Source: Euptelea pleiosperma (lineage: Eukaryota > Streptophyta > Magnoliopsida > Ranunculales > Eupteleaceae). Taken from it: a stretch of 64,000 nt of DNA. Positions 21,006-30,878 of this stretch are shown in pieces; within the stretch, counting starts at the first letter, position 1, and every line of letters begins with the position of its first letter. The stretch is taken from assembly GCA_035048495.1 (NCBI GenBank), contig CM068549.1, forward strand, positions 7,485,822-7,549,821, given 5' to 3'. Under the pieces are notes generated by a model, which worked only from the letters and a program-made list of their open reading frames with translations, was not told the origin of the DNA and did not search any database. The position numbers and the translations under genes are program-made.

Positions 21006-23851
21006 TGTAATATTCGCTCAAAAGTGCTATTTAAAGGAACTATTCTTCTAGCGTTATCATACTCTCCTAAGTAAAACTGCTCTATTTACCAACTTTACTA
21101 CGTAGGAGTCTCTTCTGTTGCGTAAAATACACTTTTCTAGATGAAATGGTATATTTGCATGAATTAAACACATTTTCAGAAGTCTAGATATTAAGTCGTT
21201 TTGATGAGACGTCTTATTACGCATTTTTACTATTGCAGCAAACCCGATCGGGTGGTTCTCGAGGCTTGTCGGACTACGATCAACCACAAAAGCTCACTAT
21301 GAAAGCCTAGAAAACCAACAAGTATGACAAGAAGATAAGGGTCAAGTACAAGCTGGGCTGGAGAATTGAAAAGCCAGATCAAGAACCAAAAGCCGAGTGT
21401 GAAGTCAGGACCAATCAAAGGAGACGATGATGTTTGAGCCCGTGAACCAAAACAGTGTCTGATTACAATGGCGGGCCAACACGGCGGACTATGCATGCAA
21501 ATGAAAGTGGGATTAGCTTGAACAAGTGTTCGGATACATGCCAAAAATGAGCAAAAAGCTAGAACTCGAGCATAACACGGCATTAAAACACCTAAGCTTG
21601 GTCACCTCCAAATCTGACCATTGGATCAAGGCCGTTAGATCTACCTACTAATTGCTACATCTTGAAGATGATTATAGTAGGTTAGCACATGGACAAGTCA
21701 TCATCAAGGGTGATAATCATGGATTAAGGGTAGACCGTGGTGTTGAGTATCAATGCCTAGACCAACAGCATGAACAAGAGGAAAGACGGACATGAAATAG
21801 ATGGTCCGAATCATATGTGAGACGGTGAGATGAAAACATGCTGTTCAATGGGATCCGCACACGTGTTGGATCACCAAAGGTTGCTGAATAGTGATATATC
21901 ACGTGGGCTCGATGATCGCTACATGGTCAACTCATCAAAGTCAATCAAGGGAGTAAAGGTGGACCATCAATCGAAGTGGACGATGGATCACCAATGTACA
22001 TGCAACAGTGTAGATCAACACATGTTGAGAGTTATTGCCTCAATCTTGGTTGTTAAAAGTGGTAGCAACATGTGTGGAGAAGACAAGTGGAACCAAGTGC
22101 TGGATGTTGATAAATGGATGGGTGGTGAATAAAAAGAGAAACATTCTCCACCAAAAGAGGCATGGGAATAGAATTAAAAAATGGGTGGCAAATGCATGGA
22201 CTGCCCCACAACGGGACACATGGAATAGTTTCCCATCATGTTGACTTTCCCAAATAAAGAAAACTAACATTTTTTTTCTTTCTTTTAAAAAGGGGTGAAT
22301 TAATAAAAGAAAATTGGAAAGTAGTTTTAGGAAATGGCATGGACGGTGAATTCAACAAGAAGAAAAGATCTCTTGCTTATTTGGAAAGTGGTTTGTGAGA
22401 AATGTTTTTATATGTACAGCAACATAGAAGATGCCATAAGTTGCTGGACATAGAATAGAAAATTATGGCATCATTTGGTTGAACGGTGGTCTAGGAGACA
22501 GAATTCTTGAAATAAAAGTGGGGCCGACTTCTATTTCACATGATCAACAATGAGGGCCTTCAATGTGACACCCTAAAGAATAAGATGACTTCTTCTTTTC
22601 ACAGGCTGGCACCAAAAAAACCTATGCTCTCCACGTCCTTACCTCTGACCACCTATCTCCATCTCACTTATATGGAAGTCGTTCCTCTCCGAAAAAAGGG
22701 GGTCCAACTTGCTGCTCTTCACTCCGACCGACCTGCAACTTTTCTAAAAATGGCTACCTGCATAGCACCACACTGCTACCATCTCCTTGGCCGAGGTCTG
22801 CAGTACACCTCCATCTCCTCTTCAATGTCATTGAGCTTCATCTCCACCACATTGCCTACTCGCAGCCACACGTACAAGCAAGGAAGGATGATCTAGTTCT
22901 TCTCCTCAACCTCTCCATCGACCTACAACATTGAGTTGTAGGTTCGGACCTCAAACATCGCCCATCAAGCTCTCCATATCCACCGTTCCCACATCCTCAC
23001 AGAAGTCTGCAACATCATGATCTCCTTGCGGGCTCCACTTGAAGAATTCCTCCTCCCACAACCGCATGCAACCCTTGCAGTTTGCGTATCCAACAAAACT
23101 CTCACCTAGTGCACTGGCATGCACTTCTCCTTCCCTTGGCCTCGCACCTGCGGCCTCTTCTCCGGTCATCTACAACTCACCAAGGTTTAATGGCCATCCT
23201 TCTCAAAGCATCAAAATTGCTGCCACATCAACTCTTCTTGCGAGCTTGGAACACCACTACTAAGCTTCTTCTTCTTGATCGTGGATACCCTTCAATGCTT
23301 TCACAGCAGGTAACTCAGTCCATCTTCATCCCATACACCTCCATCCTACAAGGCTGAACGACATCCTACAAGTGGGTGCACCTTGGCCATACACGTGGTA
23401 AGCATTTCTACCTCTCTCCATCAATAGTTTCTCTCTTCTATTGGTTTTCTCTCTCTAGTTTTCTTTTTCTAGCTCACTTTCTCTCTCTAATTTCCATATT
23501 TTCTAGTTAAATTTATTGCTTTCTAATGTAGTTTGCTTCTTTAAAAGTATTGTAATTTCCATGAGTTTTAATAAAAGATTGTTGGTTTGATCTGTGATTC
23601 ATGGTTCCTATTGAAATCCAAAGCATGTTTAAACTCAATTTCCACCATCCTCATCCCTCCATCATTCTTAGCATTTTCCGTAAATATTTATGTTCTAATT
23701 TGCGTGAACTAACCCCGAGTACGGATTCGACATCCAACTTTCCACTGTGCAAAGAATTGTCTATTTTTGCAGAAAATAAAGTCTCAAATACTTAAAAATG
23801 TGTTGAAATTAGGGTTTCCGTAACCAATGACGCGGAAAAACCCTAATATCA
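21006..23851 (+). repeat. 3' LTR of the composite element (LTR2, subfamily a)
   Basis: It starts TGTAATATTCGCTC (two extra bases relative to TGATATTCG) and ends CCCTAATATCA at 23851. It matches LTR1 (6350-9190) throughout. Its right edge lies inside an exon of an ACR-type gene fragment, so the family inserted directly into that exon. Confidence 0.88.
23398..23772 (+). other. Putative leader intron inside LTR2
   Basis: Donor GTAAGC at 23398, CTAAC at about 23709 and acceptor TATTTTTGCAG ending at 23772, matching the intron of LTR1 (8735-9111). Confidence 0.45.
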
Positions 23852-24099
23852 ATAAGGTTCAGATCTGCAAGAACTTGAAGTACATCTAGGAGAATTCCAT
23901 GTTTGTTAACATTGCCAACCTAAATAAGAACAAACCCTTTAGTAATTTACAAGTATCTCTTACATCACATAAGCATGAAAAGTAAAACTAGATAACTACT
24001 AATAGAACAACCCTGTCTGCGAATTTGAGAGATTCAAGGCTTTCAAGCTCTACCTGAATAAAAGTGGCATGACCCCAAGCATCATTGTCAATTACAACT
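23852..24099 (-). pseudogene. ACR-type ACT-domain protein, two exons, truncated by the LTR
   Basis: Minus strand. Exon A (24099-24054, 46 bp) encodes VVIDNDAWGHATFIQ, with acceptor GTGGCAG and donor GTAGAG. Exon B (23920 to 23852) has acceptor TTATTTAG and encodes VGNVNKHGILLDVLQVLADL plus NL, then stops at the LTR junction. The two join in frame. This is the start of the first ACT domain of plant ACR proteins (ACT-domain-repeat, GlnD-like regulators thought to sense amino acids), where VVIDN...ATVIQVDSVNKHGILLEVVQVLTDLNL is typical. Neither the preceding first exon nor any later exon is seen, so this is a fragment. Confidence in the family is high from the NKHGILL segment. Confidence 0.82.
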
Positions 24100-24799
24100 C
24101 TGCCACAATAAAAAGTTGTATTAGATAAGAAAGAATACAGAAATACCAGGCTAATAAGAGTCCTAAAAATGTAGATCTTACACAAAGTAAAACAGAAAAA
24201 CCAAAAGGAAAAAAAATAACTACTTAAAATTTCTATAAGAAACCCAAATTTTTATAAGAAAATTGAAAAGATTCTGTAGTAACTCTTCACAACCAGAATG
24301 AATTTCCTTTAAAGCCTGAGACGACAAGCAAGAACATAATAAGAAACCCATAATTTTTTTTAACAGGGGGGGGGGAAGAAAACCAAATAAGTCCATCATA
24401 TAAATTATAAACCCCCACATAAAAATAAGAAAAAGAGTTGAAAAATAGAATAAAGATTCCACAGACCGTTTGCACTTATTTCTAGAAAAATTGCAAATCT
24501 AATTCCTATTTTAAAAATATTCATTGAAAAATCTATCAAGTAGTTTGGGTATAAAATATTTCATGCAACCAACTAAAAGTCAAACAGCTTATAACCAATC
24601 TATGAAGTAGCTTGGGTATAAAAGTCATACAACAACTAAATAATAAATGGTAAAGAACCAAAACCTAGAAAGAAAAACTTGATTTTTAGCACATAGCATC
24701 ACAAGCTTGGTGAAGACACAAGAAGGATAGAAAGACACCATAGTTTTTGTATACATAGTGACAAAAACCTAATATCTTTCGCATTGTAGTCATCATTTA
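24100..24799. other. AT-rich non-coding stretch between the ACR exon and the MITE
   Basis: Probably intron or flanking sequence carried with the gene fragments. A G-run lies at about 24366-24374. On the minus strand an acceptor-like TCTCAG precedes ALKEIHSGCEELLQ (near 24320), a possible exon piece with no clear donor and no recognised family. TTA at 24797-24799 is the left TSD of the adjacent MITE. Confidence 0.4.
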
Positions 24800-25492
24800 A
24801 GCCCTGCTTGGTTCACAGCAAATTGAGTGCAATGCACTCACTTGCCACAATTTTGGGATTGAAAGTGATTGGTGGAGGAGTGCAAATGACTGCCGTGCAA
24901 GTGGTTAACAAGGACTTGCAAACTCCTTAACAAAATAGATGCAAGGAAGTGCAGCCAAAAACTGATGCAAGCAAGTGCATTGTGTTAACTCAACATTTTT
25001 TTTTCCAAAAAACAACTACAATAATAATAACAACAACCGAGATTATTTTTTATTATATCTTTTTATTTTTATTTCTTTATTTTTTAGTTTTCTATTTTTT
25101 GACAGGGTTGGGATCGGGGGACAACTATTTGGCATACCCTCATAGAAGATGAATCAATGGCTGATTTTTCGTGAGGAGATCATCCTCATAAAAATTCAAA
25201 TCATTCTGATATTCATAGATTGGTTTAGAAGTTGAAGAATTATGGACTGTTATTTTTACAGTGTAACTTGAAAACCACATTTGAGGGGTTAGAAATTTCA
25301 GAATGTGCTGATTTTTTGCGGGGGTGATCTATATGGTGAGAAGATCATCCTCGCCAAAAAATCAGCCATTGATTCATTTTCTATGTGGGTACACCAAAAT
25401 GGTTGTCAAAAGTGGTTGTCCCCAGACCCTTTTTGATATAGCTGGTTGGGGTCCCCTATCCCCAAGCTTTCCCCTCCAAACCAAGCAAGGCC
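24800..25492. mobile_element. Tourist-like (PIF/Harbinger) MITE
   Basis: A 693-bp non-coding element. The left end AGCCCTGCTTGGTTC and the reverse complement of the right end, GGCCTTGCTTGGTTT, form a terminal inverted repeat. It is flanked by TTA on both sides (24797-24799 and 25493-25495), the PIF/Harbinger target. The GGCCTTG-TTGGTT terminus is typical of Tourist-like elements. An internal pair (near 25150-25190 and 25325-25375) carries inverted copies of 'caatggctgatttttcg'-type sequence around 'gatcatcctc', extending the dyad symmetry. No transposase is present. It lies within the gene-fragment cluster, just beyond the last citrate synthase exon. Confidence 0.75.
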
Positions 25493-25524
25493 TTAAAGAA
25501 AGAACATGCACACATAAGACTAAC

Positions 25525-25925
25525 CTGCTTTTCACACCTTCAATGAACTCTGGAATGTTCTCAACATTTCCAATTTCACTCAGCATCTTAAGCATAGCCT
25601 AGAATCAACAGGGTAACAAATTAACAGAGTAAAATCTAAAAGAAGAAAATAAGACTTCATGTATAACTCATTTGCTCCACCATGAAGAGCACCATACAAT
25701 GCTCCAACAGCTCCAGCAAGAGTAGTGTAGACATCCACACCACTGCAAATGTTGTTGCAGGTACGTCATACAAGCTTTGTGGCTGTTGTGTTAGCATTAC
25801 GAAATAAGATGCATACCTGGATGCAAGGTGCTTGGCAGCAACAGTGGAACAATTAATTTCAAGTTCTACATGAAGTATAAAGAGAACATCTAGAACACGA
25901 ACAGCGTATGCAATTTTGGAAGGAG
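25525..25925 (-). pseudogene. Citrate synthase (peroxisomal type), three consecutive exon fragments
   Basis: Minus strand, in order: exon a (about 25925-25817) encodes RVLDVLFILHVELEINCS and ends AAKHLAS; exon b (25742-25667) encodes [20 protein letters not shown] then GGANE; exon c (25598-25525) encodes [18 protein letters not shown] then IEGVKS. They join in frame across introns with GT/AG ends and follow plant peroxisomal citrate synthase, the enzyme condensing acetyl-CoA with oxaloacetate. The conserved H-A-E-H-E reads H-V-E-L-E, losing a histidine of the active-site region. The donor after exon b (GAG then TTATAC) looks broken, as if one G were lost. The next exon (usually with the SGFGHRVYKN motif) is absent. 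A non-functional fragment. Confidence 0.85.
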
Positions 25926-26014
25926 AATAATTTCAACTAGAACCATCAAAGTTTCACATGGAACCCTTATAAAAACCCACTCAAAAACAAATTAGAAAAA
26001 CCTTTTGTACCAAC

Positions 26015-26132
26015 CAACTAAGCGAAGTTCTGGAACTATTTCCCTATAGCATCTCAGTGCTTCCTCCAAGCCATTACATGGCCTATCTTCTGGATAAAAG
26101 CTTAACACCTCCTGATAATGTGTCGATGGTGC
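26015..26132 (-). pseudogene. RGLG/copine-type E3 ligase, exon fragment
   Basis: On the minus strand it encodes APSTHYQEVLSFYPEDRP then CNGLEEALRCYREIVPELRL, matching the copine-like vWA domain of plant RGLG RING ubiquitin ligases (which have STHDQ-VFSFYPEDRPCNGFEEAL-RYRE). A donor-like GTTGGT follows at 26014, where the family has an intron before the PTSFAPI segment. Upstream, a 25-bp tandem containing ATGGTGCAAAACAGAA (26125 and 26150) lies where more of the domain would be expected. No RING domain is seen. It lies on the same strand as the citrate synthase and ACR fragments, about 90 bp from the former. Confidence 0.8.
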
Positions 26133-26284
26133 AAAACAGAAATAAGGATTATGGTGCAAAACAGAAGCTAGAGTGTGCCGCTTTTGCACGTTTGCACCTT
26201 TCCCTAAAGAATTTGGAGTCAAGCTAAATTTCAGCAATGCATATGGAATATAACAAAAATTTACAATATAAATGACATACTTAC

Positions 26285-26340
26285 AGTTGCATCATTCTCT
26301 GAATTGCGAGGTGGCAGGGGCAACTTTTCATTTTGAAAAG
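26285..26340 (-). pseudogene. Unidentified exon-like piece
   Basis: A 56-bp stretch on the minus strand bounded by a strong acceptor (TGTGTTTCAG) and a strong donor (GTAAGT). One frame reads QNEKLPLPPRNSENDAT. No family recognised. Its position upstream of the RGLG fragment suggests that it belongs to the same captured cluster. Confidence 0.4.
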
Positions 26341-26341
26341 C

Positions 26342-27540
26342 TGAAACACAATTGGAATATTTCAATCAAAACTTGTTCAAAAACTTTAGGAGTGTTTGAT
26401 GAGTTTATTTTATGTCAAAATGAAGGGTTGGAAATAAGGTAGTGCTAATTCAGCTTTCAATGCTTACCTCGGTTTCACTGTGTCCAATAATTTCTAGATG
26501 ATTAGAATCCTTGTGTCAAAAGTAGCATTATCTATATCAAGTGGTGAAGTCAAAAGAATACAAGACTACCTCTTTTACAAAATATATAATTCTACACTAG
26601 AAATCAATTTGTTATATCTGTAGCAGCTGAAGCTATTACTTACCTCAAAAAAACCTACAACTAGATTGCTAGAAATTGATAAGTAATATTAGACATGCAT
26701 GAACAAAAATTGACATACTTTTATATGTCAACTACAGGTACAAAAAGTTTAGTAACACTAGCTAAAATATTTATGGCAATTATATCCTCTATATGTCCCC
26801 AATTGGTTTATCAATCTGATGTTTATAAACTGGTTATTTTTTCCTCACTCCTAAAGGTTGTTTTGACTAGGATCTACTGGCAGTATAATTAATGATCATA
26901 AATTTGTGGGCAGCAATGTAGATTATTGGGCACTAGTAGTTACCATTGTTGCTAAGAACATATGGTCTGTACCTTTTGTACATCACTTGCTAAACACAAC
27001 TCTAGTCAGTACCTTGTGTACATCACATGTTGAAGAATGACTAAGGGACTTGGTTTTTGTCTGTCAATTGTGTACATCACAACTACTGACTCAGTCAAGA
27101 TGCTTTGACATTTTTGTGGCATTTGCTAGGAGACTAGTGAATTACATACAAGAATGATTCAACTTGTCCAAGTTTTTTGAGTCGCACCTACCTCAGCATA
27201 TTCTATGTGATTGCTTCTAAGAAGTCCAAATTGAACAATTCCCTTGCACAAAGAAGCCAAGTGATTTGCTTTTGTAAAATTTATCTTTCGTGAAACACCA
27301 AAAAAATACTTTCTATATATGCAAAACTTGTACCACTTTCCTTGTTCTCCTTGATGGGTTGTTGTTGCTCCTATTTTGTCATGATAGAGGCAACCTCCAA
27401 AATAACCCAAGCCCACCACTTTGGATGAAAACTGGCACCCTAAGAGAAAATATGATGTGTATTTGATGATTGATGCATATCTGCCACAACCCATTGTGTT
27501 TGTTTTAGCTCATGAATGTGGGCTTCAGGTCGTGTTGGCC
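26342..27540. other. AT-rich sequence without recognised genes
   Basis: Three spaced copies of TTGTGTACATCAC-like sequence occur between about 26970 and 27080. A minus-strand open frame (27494-27159) contains KANHLASLCKGIVQFGLLRS, which looks protein-like but which I cannot assign. No ends of a mobile element were identified. Confidence 0.35.
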
Positions 27541-27545
27541 TTCCC

Positions 27546-27717
27546 AATGCTATGTTCCATAGTGAAACAGAAAAACACCAAACTTTGTAGTATCACTCAA
27601 CAACATATCATCTGTATGTTCACCATTAGACAACAGAGAAGACCTTTCAGGTTCCATTTGAAGTGTGGAAGTATCCAAACCCAAGTCAAACTTACAATTT
27701 CTCTTATAAGCCTCCTA
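27546..27717 (-). pseudogene. Possible exon of an unidentified protein
   Basis: On the minus strand, an acceptor-like GTGTAG is followed by an open stretch reading EAYKRNCKFDLGLDTSTLQM, then EPERSSLLSNGEHTDDMLLS, then DTTKFGVFLFHYGT to a stop. The composition (acidic, D/E/S/L) is protein-like and unlike the AT-rich surroundings, but I do not recognise the family. No donor is clear before the stop. Confidence 0.35.
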
Positions 27718-27939
27718 CACTTACCTTGAGGTAAGTGTGTTTGATCCATCATATACTTGTTTTTCTTCAAGAGTTTGTTTTTCTTTCATTAAGTAATGGT
27801 TGATACTCATTATAAATTAATTTCAACTATATTTACTTTATTCTTATTGGGTTGATCTTTATTTTGGGTCACCATGATGGGTTTGGCCATAGTCTATTTT
27901 GTGCCTATAATGGATGATTATGTTCTTTATCATTTTCGT

Positions 27940-28830
27940 TGTATTTTTATAATTTAAATATTTTTATAATTATTTTTTCTAAATACCTCTATGAATTTAT
28001 TTTTCAAAACCGTTTAGTTTGTATTTTTCTGATTTATATTTATCTAGTTATGATTTTTTTAATTTGTTGGACTTTACCAAAAAACCCAAAATTTTAAATT
28101 TTATACGGTCCACTTCACTTAGAATTTCAATCTCTATTTTTAACCTAAATATTTTTATAATTATTTTTTATAGATACCTCTATTAATCTAGTTTTTAGAA
28201 CCTTTGAGTTTATATTTTTTTGATTTGTATTGATTAAGTTATGATTTTTTGAAATTGTATAACTTTACCAAAAAACTCAGAATTTTAAATTTTACACGGT
28301 CCAATTCACTTAGAATTTTGATCTCTATTTTTAATCTAAATATTTTTCTAACTATTTTTTAAATACCTCTATCAATCTAGTTTTTAGAACCTTTGAGTTT
28401 ATATTTTTCTAATTTGTATTGATTAAGTTATGATTTTTCTAAGTTGTATGACTTTAACAAAAAACCCAGAATCACGGTCCACTTCACTTGAAATTTCAAT
28501 CTATATTTTTAATCTAAATATTTTTCTAATTATTTTTCATAGGTACTTCTATCAATCTAGTTTCTAGAATCTTTGAGTTTGTATTTTTCTGATTTGTATT
28601 GATTAAGTTATAATTTTTCAAATGTGCTGGATTTTCTGTAAAACTCATAACTTCAAATTCTGTCTGGCCCACTTTATTAAGGGTTTTGACCCATATTTTG
28701 AATTTGAATATTTTTTTATTTATTTTTCTAAAACCTCTGTGAATCTAGTTTTCAAATCCATTGAGTTTATATTTTTCTAATTTATATTTATTTAGTTATG
28801 ATTTTTACAAGAAACTATGTTTTCTGTGAA
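27940..28830 (+). repeat. AT-rich tandem repeat, period about 190 bp
   Basis: A block containing CGGTCCACTTCACTTAGAAT and 'atctctatttttaa' recurs at about 28106, 28297, 28475 (a 13-bp deletion shortens this copy) and, more diverged, 28665. This gives roughly 4.5 copies. It lies just left of the short tRNA-Met-primed element and may belong to an extended version of its left LTR. Confidence 0.7.
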
Positions 28831-28939
28831 CTACCTATTTCTTAGATTTTGGACGATTAATGGCTTTGGGAACCCTTAGTGGTTCGATCATGATTATTGA
28901 CTATATTAAGGTTTTAACCTTATTGTTTGACTTAGACTT

Positions 28940-29055
28940 GTATGCATGGGGATCCCACCCATGTGTCTTGGATCTTTCATAGGGTTCGGCCAAGTATCTT
29001 AGATCCCTCTCTAGGGTTTGACCTTGTGCCATGGATCCCTCATAGGGTTCAGCAA
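28940..29055 (+). repeat. Short degenerate tandem repeat, about 40 bp, three copies
   Basis: Blocks of the form 'ttggatctttcatagggttcgg', 'ttagatccctctctaggg' and 'atggatccctcatagggttc' follow each other. Non-coding. Confidence 0.5.
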
Positions 29056-29150
29056 TGGTGTGTTGGATTGTCTTGTGATTTCTACTTATATTGTTTATCC
29101 GTGTTGATCGTGACCTTCGGTGTTTATTACATGTTATTCATGGTTAACCC

Positions 29151-30062
29151 TAATTCGTTCTCATGTTATCACTTTTGATGATCATGTGTTTATTTTATAT
29201 TCTTATTTAAATGTTAAATACATGTGTGCTTATGCCATATAACCCTAGTATCATCTTGTTGTAATACCATGATCATCACATCATTCATATAAGGGGTGCA
29301 TAAGGGAATGGGGTTGAAGTATATTATATACATTTATATTAGTTTTATCAATTAATTAGGGTTCGGTACCCTAGGGTGAAAGGCCCCAGACGTTATTATA
29401 TCCTGCAGATGGGTCAATAAGACCGCTCCCAGTGTTGGAAGGAGATGGAGACCCTATGTGGTTATGGGTACTAGTTGCATTGGCATCCCATACTCACTTG
29501 CATTCACTCTCATTCCATGTCATCCTTATTATATGATTGATATGCATACCTTGGTTAAAAACTTATATAGTATGATATCATACCATGCACACTGTTGTAT
29601 TACTGGGCCTCGGCTCACGGTGCTACACCGATACCATTTTCAGATTTTGAGGAGTCGGGTACGTGAGATGATTTTGAGGTAAAAGACTCCGGTGCATTCG
29701 AGGAGATCGGCGAGATTTGAGAGTCGATCCCACACTTTAGAAGACTTTAAATTCGATTGTTCTAAAATATTACTTATTTATTTTCATGGGCATGTTGTCC
29801 TTTGATTGAGAGCATGTTCTCATCTCCATCTCTCTATACTTAATTGATTGATTGAATTGTTTGAGTTATGAATTATTTTAATTATTTATTTTCTACATCT
29901 AGACTCTTTTTGTTTACTTAATGGGTATTCGAATGAACCTTAATAGTCTAATTGACCTAATTGGACCACTAGGGGACATTCATGGATCACTTCTGAGTTC
30001 GGGTACGGGTCGATCTATGGATTTTTGGGTCGTATCTGGGTATCCAAATTCGGGGCGTGACA
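29151..30062 (+). repeat. Left LTR segment of a short tRNA-Met-primed element
   Basis: Nearly identical to 31081-31994, ending GGGGCGTGACA directly before the PBS. The sequence left of 29151 differs from the corresponding part of the right LTR (30879-31080), so the two LTRs differ in their 5' parts and the left boundary is not established. Confidence 0.75.
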
Positions 30063-30878
30063 AAGTGGTATCAGAGCTTAGGCTTCAGACACCTAGGGAT
30101 TTGTGTGTAATGAGTCTATGTATAATTGATTTGTGTAGGATAGAATGGTATTAGAGCACAGTCAGTAGATTACCCTAAGGACCCGTGCCATTGAGACAAT
30201 TAGGGGATCTGGTTAATATGTCCATTCTTGTTATGGAGACCGTGACATTTTAGTATATATATTAGAGACACTTGGTAACACTGTAATCTAGAGCACTCTG
30301 ATTGTTGTAATACTTATAAATAGTGATTATGTACTATTGTTTGTAAGTATATTATTATAATACTTGATTTTATATTATGCTTGACTATGTCGCAAACCTA
30401 ACACTGTCATACCTTATTAAGGAGATCGTGACAGAATGGTATGTTGATAGAATTATATCTTCAGATGATCTTAATTGGACAGTCTAGCTATGTTGACTAG
30501 TATGCTAGTTGACTAGCGTTACCAGTTTGACTGGAAGATAAATTGATTAGTTTTACCATCTGATTTAGGTCGATTAGATTGATCAAGTTTACCAGTTTAA
30601 CTAAGGTTGACTAGTTTGACCTGCATAGTTAAGTTGACTAGACGTAAATGACTAACTTGCCTGGATTTGACTAGATTAGTGTAGATGACCATTTTGGCTA
30701 GGTTTACTATATTGATTAAGTTGGCCAATCTGACTGTGTGTAGCTATAAAGTTGTCAACCAATCTAACTAGGTTTGGATAAAATGATTAGTTGACTAATC
30801 AGATTTGACAGACTAGGTTGAGAATTTCTTTGAGGGGGTTCAAATTTCAGGGACAAAATTTTCTTTAAGGGGGGTAGA
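30063..30878 (+). mobile_element. Very short non-coding internal region of a non-autonomous LTR element
   Basis: About 0.8 kb between PBS and polypurine tract, with no coding sequence. From about 30480 to 30800 it is made largely of degenerate TTGACTAG, TTACCAGTTTGACT and GATTAGTTTGACC-like units. A polypurine tract AAGGGGGGTAG lies at about 30867-30877. With LTRs of about 1.1 kb this is a non-autonomous derivative whose chromovirus-like termini (compare the LTR at 39082) suggest the autonomous partner. Confidence 0.75.
30066..30077 (+). other. Primer-binding site, initiator tRNA-Met type
   Basis: TGGTATCAGAGC, the standard plant retrotransposon PBS, starts three bases after the LTR terminus CA at 30061-30062. 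Confidence 0.92.

Larger units (their letters stand above)
6350..23851 (+). mobile_element. Composite gag-only (TR-GAG-like) Ty3/Athila-type retroelement with two nested solo LTRs
   Basis: The outer LTRs (6350-9190 and 21006-23851) are nearly identical by eye. Just inside the left one is a PBS, and just before the right one a G-rich polypurine tract. Removing the two solo LTRs leaves about 6.1 kb of internal sequence with a gag ORF and an acidic ORF but no protease, RT, RNase H or integrase. The 5 bp outside the ends do not match (CCCTT on the left, ATAAG on the right), so the outer LTRs may come from two different insertions joined by recombination. Confidence 0.75.

Noticed and set aside
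24800..25492. A hAT-type MITE
   Set aside because: The flanking duplication is 3 bp (TTA), not 8 bp, and the termini fit Tourist/PIF-Harbinger better.
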